In this document: one piece after another, positions 1 through 7,047 of the stretch
Position numbering within the stretch: the stretch's first letter is position 1
Layout: each line of letters starts with the position of its first letter
Assembly (NCBI GenBank): GCA_021812265.1
Contig: JAKAOI010000022.1
Coordinates: 1-12,609 of the forward strand
Length of the DNA: 12,609 bases
DNA from: Chloroflexota bacterium
GTDB taxonomy: Bacteria; Chloroflexota; Ktedonobacteria; Ktedonobacterales; JACDGC01
Direction: 5' to 3'
Notes under the pieces: model-generated
Seen by the model: only the letters and a program-made list of their open reading frames with translations
Databases searched by the model: none
What the model was told of the DNA's origin: nothing
Made by a program: the position numbers and the translations under genes

Positions 1-1
1 G

Positions 2-2905
2 GTAGACGCTAAAAAAAGAAAAATCAATATTGACGCCAATGGTGTTCAGAAAGTTGGCGAATTACTTGACGCATTCCTCAATAATAAACCAGAGCCTGTC
101 TCTAAACCACGTGAGCTTGCAGAACGAATGGCAAAAATTGCTCACATGATTCGAGAGATCATTGTACAAGATTTTAGAGATAAGGCTGTATCGGAACTTT
201 TGCGCGACTTGCAATCTGCATTTAAAGAAACATTGCTGCCCAATCTCTCTGCCGCCGAATTCGCTGATATGTTTGCTCAAACACTTGCCTACGGTCTCTT
301 TGCCGCTCGCTACAATCATTCAGGAACGGCTCCGTTCAAACGTACAGATGCAGCTCGTGAGATTCCAAAAACCAATCCATTTTTGCGAAAACTGTTTGGA
401 GCCATTACCGGCACAGACATTGAAGATGAGCCATTTATCGGTTTCGTGGATGATCTGGCGCAACTATTGGCGCAAACGGATATGAGCGCAGTATTACAAG
501 ATTTTGGCAAACGCACTCGACAGGAAGATCCTATTGTTCATTTCTATGAAACCTTCCTAAATGCATATGATCCTAAATTGCGGGAACTGCGCGGTGTGTA
601 TTATACGCCAGAGCCAGTAGTGTCATATATCGTTCGCTCGGCCGATCATATTTTAAAAACAGATTTTGCTTGCAGTAATGGATTAGCAGATACGTCAAAA
701 ACTACACATATAACCAAAGATGGAGAACAAACAGAAGAATCGCCTCGTGTCCTGATTCTGGATCCTGCGTGCGGCACTGGAACATTTCTCTATAGTGTTA
801 TCAATCATATCCGAGAGGGTTATCAAAGATCCGGGAATGCCGGTATGTGGTCTGGGTATGTGAAAGAACATTTGCTGCCTCGTATTTTCGGTTTTGAGCT
901 GCTGATGGCCCCATATGCAATGGCGCATCTCAAATTGGGAATGCAGTTGGCAGGACTTGATCTCCCTGAAGCAGATCGTACACGCTGGGCGTATCAATTT
1001 GATAGTGATGAACGGTTAGGAATCTATTTAACCAATACGCTCGAACAAGCAGTAAAGCAATCCCAAATTTTGTTTGGAGGCTATATTTCAAACGAAGCAA
1101 ATGAGGCGGCAAAAATAAAACAAGATTTTCCCGTCATGGTGATTTTGGGTAATCCACCGTATTCAGGGCATTCTGCCAATACGGGGGAATGGATTAGAAG
1201 TTTATTGCATGGTATTGACGCAACAGCGAATGGCAAGGCGCTTGGAAATTACTTTGCTGTCGATGGGCAGCCGCTTGGTGAACGTAACCCCAAATGGCTC
1301 AACGATGATTATGTAAAATTTATTCGCTTTGCCCAGTGGCGTATTGAAAAAACAGGTCATGGCGTTCTTGCCTTTATCTCAAATCATGGCTATATTGATA
1401 ATCCGACATTTCGAGGCATGCGCCAGAGTTTGATGTCCAGTTTCGATGATATCTACATTCTGGATCTGCATGGTAATAGTAAAAAGAAAGAACGCAGTCC
1501 TGATGGAACAAAGGATGAGAATGTCTTCGACATCCAGCAAGGTGTTGCAATTGGCATTTTTGTGCGGAAACAAGGAGAACATGTGCGCACTGCAACAGTT
1601 CATCATGCGCACTTATACGGAGAACGAGAGAAGAAATATGCATGGCTGAGCGAACAGGATGTCAGATCAACGGAGTGGACAGTTGTTATACCCCATCAAC
1701 CATTCTATCTTTTTACACATCAAAATATTGATCTTCAAGAGGAATACCAAAAGAGTTGGAAAATTACTGAAATAATGCCCCAAAATAATATAGGTATCGT
1801 GACTGCTCGTGATGCGCTGACTATTCATATGACTAAAGAAGATGTTTGGAATACCGTTACTGATTTTGCTAAGTTATCTGTAGAGAAAGCACGAGAAAAG
1901 TATGACTTGGGAGAGGATGTTAGAGATTGGAGAGTGGAATGGGCACAAAAAGATATCAATGCTACTGATCTCGAAAAATCAAAAATATTGCCGATTCTTT
2001 ACCGCCCATTTGATATTCGATATACCTACTATACAGGACAATCAAGAGGATTTCATTGTTATCCTCGACAAGAGATTATGCATAATATATTGGATGGAAA
2101 AAATATTGCACTCATTACAGTTCGGAGGATACCAACAAGCCAAGAGTGTCGATATTTTTTTGTGACAAAAAATATTATCAGTAACGGTGTTATCCGTTCC
2201 GATAATCAAAGTATTGATAGTATTTTTCCTGTTTATCTTTATCCAAATGGTCATCTCCTGCCTGGAATGGAAGAGTATGCGGCTGGTCCGGGAGGGCGTC
2301 GGCCAAATTTTTCAACAACATTCATTGGCGCCTTGAAGAATTATCTTCACTTGCAATTTATATCAGATGGTAAAGGCGATTTAGCAACAACCTTTGGCCC
2401 GGAAGATATCTTTGACTACATGTATGCAGTCTTTCACTCACCAGAGTATCGAGAACGCTATGCAGAATTTCTTAAGATCGATTTTCCTCGCTTACCTCTC
2501 ACAAGTGATGTTGAACTTTTTCGTGAATTATGTAATCTTGGCGCGCAACTTGTCAGTTATCATCTCATGGAACGGGCAGGATCTCAGCAACCATCATATC
2601 CAGAGCCAGGAAACAATATCGTAGCGTCTTTACGTTATACTGCTCCAGGCAAAACATGGGAGAATGGACGAGTCTGGATCAATAAGACGCAATATTTTGA
2701 TGGCGTTCCGCAAGATGTGTGGGAGTTTCATATTGGCGGGTATCAGGTTTGCCAGAAATGGCTCAAAGACCGCAAAGATCGACAATTAACCCATGATGAC
2801 ATCCAGCGCTATCAACATATTGTGGCAAATTTAGCCGAAACGATCCGGCTTATGGAAGCTGTTGATGATGTGATTGATGAGCATGGTGGCTGGCCTTTAG
2901 CATAA
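2..2905 (+). CDS. Type ISP/Eco57I-like adenine-specific DNA methyltransferase, 5' end outside the window
   Basis: Probable N6-adenine DNA methyltransferase of a single-chain restriction-modification enzyme. The frame is open from base 2 with no stop before the ATG at 128. The residues ahead of that ATG (ending KPRELAER) match the linker found in front of the methylase domain in this family, so the gene starts upstream and its N-terminus, where relatives carry a nuclease part, is not visible. Motif I, LDPACGTGTF, is at about 758-787 (SAM binding). The catalytic motif IV, NPPY, is at 1151-1162, preceded by ILG. The C-terminal part, with WEFHIGGYQVCQKWLKDR at about 2720-2773, is the usual end of type ISP specificity regions. 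The visible frame is uninterrupted. The next feature downstream is a broken antitoxin gene, which fits an accessory or defence locus. Whether it cuts DNA, and at which site, cannot be told from here. Confidence 0.9.
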   Translation, partial: VDAKKRKINIDANGVQKVGELLDAFLNNKPEPVSKPRELAERMAKIAHMIREIIVQDFRDKAVSELLRDLQSAFKETLLPNLSAAEFADMFAQTLAYGLFAARYNHSGTAPFKRTDAAREIPKTNPFLRKLFGAITGTDIEDEPFIGFVDDLAQLLAQTDMSAVLQDFGKRTRQEDPIVHFYETFLNAYDPKLRELRGVYYTPEPVVSYIVRSADHILKTDFACSNGLADTSKTTHITKDGEQTEESPRVLILDPACGTGTFLYSVINHIREGYQRSGNAGMWSGYVKEHLLPRIFGFELLMAPYAMAHLKLGMQLAGLDLPEADRTRWAYQFDSDERLGIYLTNTLEQAVKQSQILFGGYISNEANEAAKIKQDFPVMVILGNPPYSGHSANTGEWIRSLLHGIDATANGKALGNYFAVDGQPLGERNPKWLNDDYVKFIRFAQWRIEKTGHGVLAFISNHGYIDNPTFRGMRQSLMSSFDDIYILDLHGNSKKKERSPDGTKDENVFDIQQGVAIGIFVRKQGEHVRTATVHHAHLYGEREKKYAWLSEQDVRSTEWTVVIPHQPFYLFTHQNIDLQEEYQKSWKITEIMPQNNIGIVTARDALTIHMTKEDVWNTVTDFAKLSVEKAREKYDLGEDVRDWRVEWAQKDINATDLEKSKILPILYRPFDIRYTYYTGQSRGFHCYPRQEIMHNILDGKNIALITVRRIPTSQECRYFFVTKNIISNGVIRSDNQSIDSIFPVYLYPNGHLLPGMEEYAAGPGGRRPNFSTTFIGALKNYLHLQFISDGKGDLATTFGPEDIFDYMYAVFHSPEYRERYAEFLKIDFPRLPLTSDVELFRELCNLGAQLVSYHLMERAGSQQPSYPEPGNNIVASLRYTAPGKTWENGRVWINKTQYFDGVPQDVWEFHIGGYQVCQKWLKDRKDRQLTHDDIQRYQHIVANLAETIRLMEAVDDVIDEHGGWPLA

Positions 2906-2963
2906 GATTGATAAACGGAATCTCGCTTGCATACAATACATGAGGAAAGAAGAGAAAAGAAGG

Positions 2964-3192
2964 ATGGCGCAATATACGCAATTTATGCTCAAACTGATGA
3001 TGGGTGGTGGTTAGGCTTTTGCCCAGATATTCCCGTGTGAATGCGCAAGAACACACCTTTGAGAAAGTGCAAGAAGCGATTGCAGATGGTATCCGGTTGA
3101 TGATAGCCATTCAGCGAGAACGCTTGCAAACACAAATCAGTGAATGGGGCCATGTTAAAACACAGGTAGGGATTATTGAGGTTGCTTCTTAA
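2964..3192 (+). pseudogene. HicB-like antitoxin relic, frameshifted
   Basis: Two frames together give a typical HicB/DUF1902-type small antitoxin. Positions 2972-3034 read IYAIYAQTDDGWWLGFCPDI plus P and then hit TGA at 3038. Shifting frame at about 3034/3035 continues as VNAQEHTFEKVQEAIADGIR and on to TAA at 3190-3192. Adding one G there restores the family pattern CPDIPGVNAQ, so a single-base deletion explains the break. The only nearby ATG codons (2940, 2964) are in yet another frame, so the start is also damaged or is non-ATG. In family members this region forms the small alpha/beta fold that neutralises the HicA RNase. I see no hicA in the 58 bp upstream or downstream. A sequencing error in the CCCG stretch could mimic one of the two lesions. 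Confidence 0.7.
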
Positions 3193-3365
3193 ATGATATG
3201 ACTATTTATCAGATCAAAAATTAATTCGCCAATAAGCAAAACAACATCAATAACAATGCATATTTGAAACAACATTTTTTTCCCCTCTGATATGTATTTG
3301 GTAAAGAAAAGTCCTATAAATAAAACAAATAAGATTTTCCCAAAATCGGCTAAAATAGTAAGCAC
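3189..3365 (-). CDS. Putative small two-helix membrane protein (58 aa)
   Basis: I do not recognise this protein. Starting from GTG at 3365, the minus strand is open to TAA at 3189-3191. It encodes 58 residues with two hydrophobic segments, roughly residues 8-25 (FGKILFVLFIGLFFTKYI) and 32-53 (LFQICIVIDVVLLIGELI and onward), joined by a short charged turn, SEGKK. A GGAGAG motif lies 5 bases before the GTG, and an in-frame stop lies just upstream, so the start is well bounded. Its stop overlaps the stop of the HicB relic on the other strand. The stretch is AT-rich, and hydrophobic ORFs arise by chance in such DNA, so a real gene is plausible but not shown. Confidence 0.35.
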   Translation of the reverse strand: MLTILADFGKILFVLFIGLFFTKYISEGKKMLFQICIVIDVVLLIGELIFDLINSHII

Positions 3366-3443
3366 TTTTTCTCTCCACTAAATAATTAGGATCAATTCTT
3401 TACAAACATACATAAAGCTGAATTTTTTGTATTTGCAATGTTG
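3366..3443. other. AT-rich spacer downstream of the EamA gene
   Basis: This short stretch lies between the putative membrane mini-gene and the 3' end of the EamA gene. I see no clear hairpin with a T-run, so no terminator is called for the minus-strand transcript. Confidence 0.5.
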
Positions 3444-4406
3444 TTAAACACCCCGAAATGTATCCAAATCAGACACAGCTACATTCAGGCCAATCTCCAG
3501 TTCTTTTTTATTGGGAACCGGCCAAGATATCATCCACATGCTGACAATAATACATATCCCGCCAATAAGAGTAAACAGCCCTATTTGATCACCCAAAATA
3601 AAAACCGCCAGCAACGCGCCAATAAGCGGCTGCAAAAATAACGTCACCGCAGCAGAAGCGGCGCTGATTATTTGCAGTCCGCCAAACCACAAATAATACG
3701 CTGTTGCGGTAACCAATACACCCAAATATAAAATTCCTGCCGCTGCCGGCCAGGTAAGTTTCAGTCCATGCAACGCAATATCAACACTGCCCGCAGGTAT
3801 CCACACAAACAAACTGCCGGTCACTGTAGCAGAAGTTATAAAAAGCGGAGAAAACTTTCCTGTTAGTTTTTTGCTGATAATCGACGAAAAGGCTTCAAAA
3901 ACTAATGAAAGCAAAAATAAACCATCACCAATAATCCGCAGGCTCGTAGAACCCGATTCTTGAAAATGCGGAACCAAACCACGCTCGATAATTAAATATG
4001 CGCCAAATAACCCGATGAGTAAAGCAGCAACCCTTCCGAATGTTATTTGTTCTTTGAGAATAACCCACGCCAAAATTGCCGTGAAAACACCTTCACCCGA
4101 TATCAGCAAAGCAGTGTCGGAAGCGTTGCTTAAGCTCAATCCCCAATACTCAAAAAACTTATTCAATACAAAACTGCACAACGACACAGTGATAAATATC
4201 AATAAATCACGCCTATTCATGCGTAAATATTTACGCTGCGCAATGAGAATGGGAACGAGCAAAGTAGAGGCTACAATAAATCGAAGGGTATTCAATACTA
4301 TTGGAGAAACGCTGGCAAGCGCTATTTTCCCCGAAACATATGCGCCGGCGAAAATAAAATTGCTTACTATAAGCATGCTCCAGCCGCGGAAAGATTTAGA
4401 TTTCAT
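3444..4406 (-). CDS. EamA/DMT-family transporter, probable metabolite or drug exporter
   Basis: Inner-membrane permease of the drug/metabolite transporter superfamily. The 320 residues suit the usual 10-helix form made of two EamA repeats, about residues 10-142 and 165-300. Family-like features are the first-helix stretch with GAYVSGKIAL, the NTLRFIVAS segment, and SGEGVFTAILAWVILKEQIT closing repeat 1. Repeat 2 ends in a matching block, TLFLQPLIGALLAVFILGDQ. The C-terminus is a short charged tail of about 25 residues. The substrate cannot be read from sequence. It lies 129 bp downstream of the PadR gene on the same strand, so co-transcription and control by PadR are likely. No strong Shine-Dalgarno precedes the ATG at 4406. 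A second ATG ten codons in has GGAG too close to be better, so I keep the upstream start. Confidence 0.88.
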   Translation of the reverse strand: MKSKSFRGWSMLIVSNFIFAGAYVSGKIALASVSPIVLNTLRFIVASTLLVPILIAQRKYLRMNRRDLLIFITVSLCSFVLNKFFEYWGLSLSNASDTALLISGEGVFTAILAWVILKEQITFGRVAALLIGLFGAYLIIERGLVPHFQESGSTSLRIIGDGLFLLSLVFEAFSSIISKKLTGKFSPLFITSATVTGSLFVWIPAGSVDIALHGLKLTWPAAAGILYLGVLVTATAYYLWFGGLQIISAASAAVTLFLQPLIGALLAVFILGDQIGLFTLIGGICIIVSMWMISWPVPNKKELEIGLNVAVSDLDTFRGV

Positions 4407-4535
4407 GATAAAGCAGAAACTTTCAGAAAATAGGCGGCGAGAGGAAACAATGCCTCAACATCTCTTGCTGTAGATGTTCAATAATCAGCGCCTGGCTGCC
4501 TTTATAGGTTAAGACAATTTTATTTTCGCATATTT
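4407..4535. other. PadR-EamA intergenic gap
   Basis: This 129-bp gap lies between two minus-strand genes. I see no convincing terminator or separate promoter. One minus-strand frame through it stays open and looks protein-like but lacks a start signal (see rejected items). Confidence 0.4.
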
Positions 4536-5072
4536 TTACTTGCCGCTTCCACTGCTTGATTCTTGAATGATCGTTTCCTTTGCAGATTGCAGCCACGCTA
4601 AATCTAACCGCAAGTGCGCTAACACATGCTCTACCGCCAGCCTCGAACCCAGCTCATAACCATGTTTTGGCGCACGTTCATATGTGTCTATTTGCTCAAG
4701 CAGCAGATGTATGCGCTCATCCAACATTGCAATAACTTCTTCTACCCGCAGATTTCCAATAAACATCAACGCAATATCTAATGTAAAAGTAATTTGCCCC
4801 GGCTGTATTAAATATGTTTTCAACAGTGTATCAAAAGCCGCATCACCTGCGGGAGTTATTGAATACACTTTGCGTTGCGGCCGATTGCCTTCTTGCGAAA
4901 TATTTTCATCAATCAGCCCTTTTTTTCGCATATTTTCCAATAGCGCATATGCAGTAGCCTTCTTCATAGTTGTAACTCTGCTAAGATTTTTTGTGATAAA
5001 CTCATTAATCTGATAGCCGTGCTGACTTTGTATTTTTAATAACCCCAACAGTAAAAGTTCTCGTTCGTCCAT
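4536..5072 (-). CDS. PadR-family transcriptional regulator
   Basis: Probable ligand-responsive repressor. From the ATG at 5072 it has 178 residues. About residues 1-85 form the PadR winged helix: ELLLLGLLKIQSQHGYQI at the start, the recognition-helix area around KKATAYALLENMRKKGLI, and the wing GNRPQRKVYSITPAG, a PadR hallmark. The remaining 90 residues are helical, like the C-terminal dimerisation/effector domain of PadR-s1 or Vir-type members, including LRLDLAWL. An upstream ATG at 5105 would add 11 residues. The 5072 start is preferred because AGGA lies about 6 bases before it and the winged helix begins there. The gene is divergent from a TetA-like MFS pump and upstream of an EamA exporter, the usual setting for a PadR that controls efflux. 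The inducer is unknown. Confidence 0.88.
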   Translation of the reverse strand: MDERELLLLGLLKIQSQHGYQINEFITKNLSRVTTMKKATAYALLENMRKKGLIDENISQEGNRPQRKVYSITPAGDAAFDTLLKTYLIQPGQITFTLDIALMFIGNLRVEEVIAMLDERIHLLLEQIDTYERAPKHGYELGSRLAVEHVLAHLRLDLAWLQSAKETIIQESSSGSGK

Positions 5073-5173
5073 ATATATCCTGTGCATTTTATGATAACAG
5101 CGCAATATCTCATGCGCATCTGCCAGCCAATTAACGCTGCTTTATATTTAGGCCTTTCGCTTGAAAGAGAAGC

Positions 5174-5269
5174 GTATGGTTCTCGTATCTGCAACAAAGG
5201 GAGGTCTGGGAACACCCCGGAACCCTGTACAAGGGACGCCGCCTCTTGTACATCCCCGATGTTCCATAC
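5174..5269. repeat. Nested inverted-repeat block, candidate dispersed intergenic repeat
   Basis: Three inverted pairs are nested here: GTATGG (5174-5179) with CCATAC (5264-5269), GGAACA (5209-5214) with TGTTCC (5260-5265), and TGTACAAG (5226-5233) with CTTGTACA (5245-5252) around an 11-base loop. The block is richer in G and C runs than its AT-rich surroundings and holds no believable gene. The shape suggests a folded RNA or a small repeated element of REP/MITE type. Only one copy is in this window, so repetition is inferred. Confidence 0.45.
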
Positions 5270-5467
5270 TGAAGGAAAGTCCTGATATTGAAAATAGTAT
5301 CTGCTTGCAGCGTCAATGTTCCATTTCTATCACAAAAATATATGTTTCACAAATTTTTTCAGCCTAAACTGCCAATGCTCCCTAAAAAAGGCGATGATTG
5401 ATAAGAAAAGGCTGTTTTTTGCCTACACATCAAACACATATTTTTGCAACCGATAAAGATCCGGTAT

Positions 5468-5479
5468 TATTGTACAATA
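5468..5479. promoter_or_regulatory. 12-bp perfect palindrome, possible operator
   Basis: TATTGTACAATA is a perfect palindrome 26 bases upstream of the -35 of the MFS promoter. A dimeric regulator could bind it, but a chance occurrence in AT-rich DNA is possible. Confidence 0.25.
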
Positions 5480-5505
5480 CATACGCATATTCTGTATCAT
5501 CAGTC

Positions 5506-5535
5506 TTGACTATTTGATTTCAAATAGGTTATGAT
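5506..5535 (+). promoter_or_regulatory. Sigma70-type promoter of the MFS gene
   Basis: The -35 element TTGACT (5506-5511) and the -10 element TATGAT (5530-5535) are 18 bases apart and lie about 50 bases before the ATG at 5586, giving a short leader. This is the best promoter match in the window. Confidence 0.65.
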
Positions 5536-5560
5536 ATACATAGTCAATTATGATTAATCA
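5506..5560. promoter_or_regulatory. Operator-like inverted repeats over the MFS promoter
   Basis: CTATTTGA (5510-5517) and TCAAATAG (5520-5527) form a perfect inverted repeat with a 2-base centre, mostly inside the -35/-10 spacer. A wider pair, TTGACTA (5506-5512) and TAGTCAA (5541-5547), encloses the whole core promoter. TTATGAT occurs at 5529-5535 and again at 5548-5554, and TGATTAATCA (5551-5560) is a palindrome. A repressor dimer bound here would block RNA polymerase. The neighbouring PadR is the natural candidate, by inference from gene order. Confidence 0.55.
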
Positions 5561-5585
5561 CATCACGAATTACTGAGGCATTTTT

Positions 5586-6800
5586 ATGCAACAACAAAAT
5601 AAAGCGCAAAAGAAGATGAATACACCCCTTCTTCTCATGGCGTTAACGGTTTTAATCGATTTCACCGGCTTTGGCCTGCTATTCCCCCTGCTCCCATTCT
5701 GGGCGCTGCGTTTAGGGGCGTCTCCTTTTATGATTGGTGTAATATCCGCCGCGTTTACAGTGGCGCAAGTTATCGGCATACCTATATTAGGCGCGCTTTC
5801 CGATAAATACGGACGCAAACCGGTAATACTTGTTTCATTGCTTATTGAAGTTATCTCCTTAATACTGTCTGCATTAGCAAATTCCATTCCATTGCTGCTG
5901 CTGGCGCGATGTATTGGTGGATTGGGCGCATCAAATATCGCTTCGGCGCAGGCAGTCGCCGCAGATACAACAAGCGAAGAAAACCGCGCAGCCAGCATGG
6001 GAATGATCGGCGCTGCTATCGGCGTAGGATTTGTGCTTGGTCCTATCATTGGCGGCAGTTTAACGGTAGTTTCACTTGCCGCGCCGTTTTGGGCGGCAGC
6101 CGGCATTGCGCTTATTAACGCTATTTTAGTATGGAGATTTTTGCCGGAAACCAGATTTTTACACGCAACATCCAATACTGCGGCAAAACAAAAATTTAAT
6201 GGCTCACTGATAAAAAATACGACCATACTGCAACTCGTCAGTGTCAACTTTATCTATACTCTCGCATTCAGTGGTATGGAAACCATATTTGCCCTGTTTA
6301 TAAAATGGCAGTTTCATTGGGGAACAATTCAGGCCGGCTGGATCTTCACATTTATCGGGGTTATAGTGGTTATTGTTCAAGGCGGCCTTATTCGCCAGCT
6401 TACACAGCGTTTTAAACTTGGCTCCATTTTAATTTCCGGATTACTCTTGCTCGGTATTGGGCTGTTTGTTATTCCGCTAGGCAATAGCGTCGGCGCTATG
6501 TTCGTTGGGTTAGGTTTATTAAGTATTGGTGATGGTCTTGTTACACCGGTTATTTCTTCCATGATATCCGCTGCCGGTTCAAAAGACACACAAGGCTCAC
6601 TTCTTGGCGCGGCGCAAAGCGCAGCCAGCGTCGGCAGAATTGCCGGTCCGCTGATTGCCACAGTATTGTTTAGCGCCATCGGCGTTGGCGCGCCATTTTA
6701 TGCAGGCGCAATTATCGTAGCCATTGCTGCAGCCGATGCGTTCTATTTTGTTAAAATAACACCCGCATACAAAATATCTTCCGAAGTCGCTTCGGCATAG
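5586..6800 (+). CDS. MFS drug efflux transporter, TetA-like (DHA1 type)
   Basis: Inner-membrane proton-driven exporter of 404 residues, the normal length for a 12-helix DHA1/TetA relative. Visible marks are helix 1 with LIDFTGFGLLFPLLP (acidic D25, as in TetA), motif A GALSDKYGRKP at residues 69-79, the helix-4 arginine R108 in LLARCIGGLGAS (motif B region), and the antiporter motif C, GVGFVLGPIIGG, at 146-157. The middle loop, about residues 170-210, is short and basic. The N-terminus carries ten extra polar residues before MNTPLL. The start at 5586 is supported by GAGG seven bases upstream, though a second ATG ten codons in is possible. The gene is divergent from the PadR gene and follows an operator-laden promoter. 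Similarity to TetA does not prove tetracycline resistance; other drugs are equally possible. Confidence 0.9.
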   Translation: MQQQNKAQKKMNTPLLLMALTVLIDFTGFGLLFPLLPFWALRLGASPFMIGVISAAFTVAQVIGIPILGALSDKYGRKPVILVSLLIEVISLILSALANSIPLLLLARCIGGLGASNIASAQAVAADTTSEENRAASMGMIGAAIGVGFVLGPIIGGSLTVVSLAAPFWAAAGIALINAILVWRFLPETRFLHATSNTAAKQKFNGSLIKNTTILQLVSVNFIYTLAFSGMETIFALFIKWQFHWGTIQAGWIFTFIGVIVVIVQGGLIRQLTQRFKLGSILISGLLLLGIGLFVIPLGNSVGAMFVGLGLLSIGDGLVTPVISSMISAAGSKDTQGSLLGAAQSAASVGRIAGPLIATVLFSAIGVGAPFYAGAIIVAIAAADAFYFVKITPAYKISSEVASA

Positions 6801-6821
6801 TTCATAGGTATATCATTGCCA

Positions 6822-6864
6822 GCATAGGAACCTCCGAATATACCGCACACGGAGGTTCTTATGC
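6822..6864 (+). promoter_or_regulatory. 15-bp stem-loop sequestering a Shine-Dalgarno
   Basis: GCATAGGAACCTCCG (6822-6836) pairs with CGGAGGTTCTTATGC (6850-6864). All 15 positions pair if one G-U is allowed, and the loop is 13 bases. No T-run follows, so it is a poor intrinsic terminator. The right arm contains GGAGG and the ATG of the following mini-ORF, so the fold would hide both from the ribosome. It may also protect the 3' end of the MFS mRNA. Confidence 0.55.
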
Positions 6865-6944
6865 ACCTTCAACTAGCCAACCATAATACACCCGCACACC
6901 CGCACGCGCAACATAAATACGCAAATCATATAAATTTGATATAA
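6861..6944 (+). CDS. Putative His-rich 27-aa mini-ORF
   Basis: The frame from ATG 6861 to TAA 6942-6944 encodes 27 residues starting MHLQLANHNT, with six histidines, three of them in the stretch HPHAQH. GGAGG lies five bases before the ATG, the best Shine-Dalgarno spacing in this part of the window, but it is inside the right arm of a strong hairpin. I do not recognise the peptide. It has no hydrophobic segment and no signal peptide. It could be a leader peptide, a small metal-binding peptide or a chance ORF. Its last codons coincide with an extended -10 promoter, which favours caution. Confidence 0.25.
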   Translation: MHLQLANHNTPAHPHAQHKYANHINLI

Positions 6945-6945
6945 T
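6937..6945 (+). promoter_or_regulatory. Extended -10 promoter for the DUF4190 gene
   Basis: TGATATAAT is a perfect extended -10 (TG, one base, TATAAT). No good -35 lies 17 bases upstream, which extended -10 promoters do not need. It would start RNA near 6952, about 95 bases before the next gene. The leader includes an inverted repeat, CCATAA-TT-TTATGG, at 6990-7003. Confidence 0.5.
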
Positions 6946-7047
6946 AAAGCCATCTAGATTTGCGCGCACATGCGTCTCATTCATGTGAACCATAATTTTA
7001 TGGGAATTGGAATTTTTTTATCTTCCTAACAAAAGAAAGGTGTCATT

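Noticed and set aside
2906..3443. Transposon or attachment-site remnant at the edge of the R-M locus
   Set aside because: I looked for terminal inverted repeats, a tRNA gene and direct repeats and saw none that hold up. Only the HicB relic points to past mobility.
4423..4596. 57-codon minus-strand frame across the PadR-EamA gap, containing KIVLTYKGSQALIIEHLQQE
   Set aside because: The composition looks protein-like, but it overlaps the PadR end in another frame, has no Shine-Dalgarno before its GTG, and matches nothing I know. At most it is a gene remnant.
5570..6247. 225-aa open frame on the minus strand
   Set aside because: It lies antisense to the N-terminal half of the MFS gene and has no family-like pattern or start signal. 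It is a shadow of the sense gene's codon structure.
6990..7019. CCATAA-TT-TTATGG followed by T-rich DNA as a terminator
   Set aside because: The stem is weak and AT-rich with a very tight loop, and it sits within the presumed leader of the next gene, so termination there would be counterproductive.
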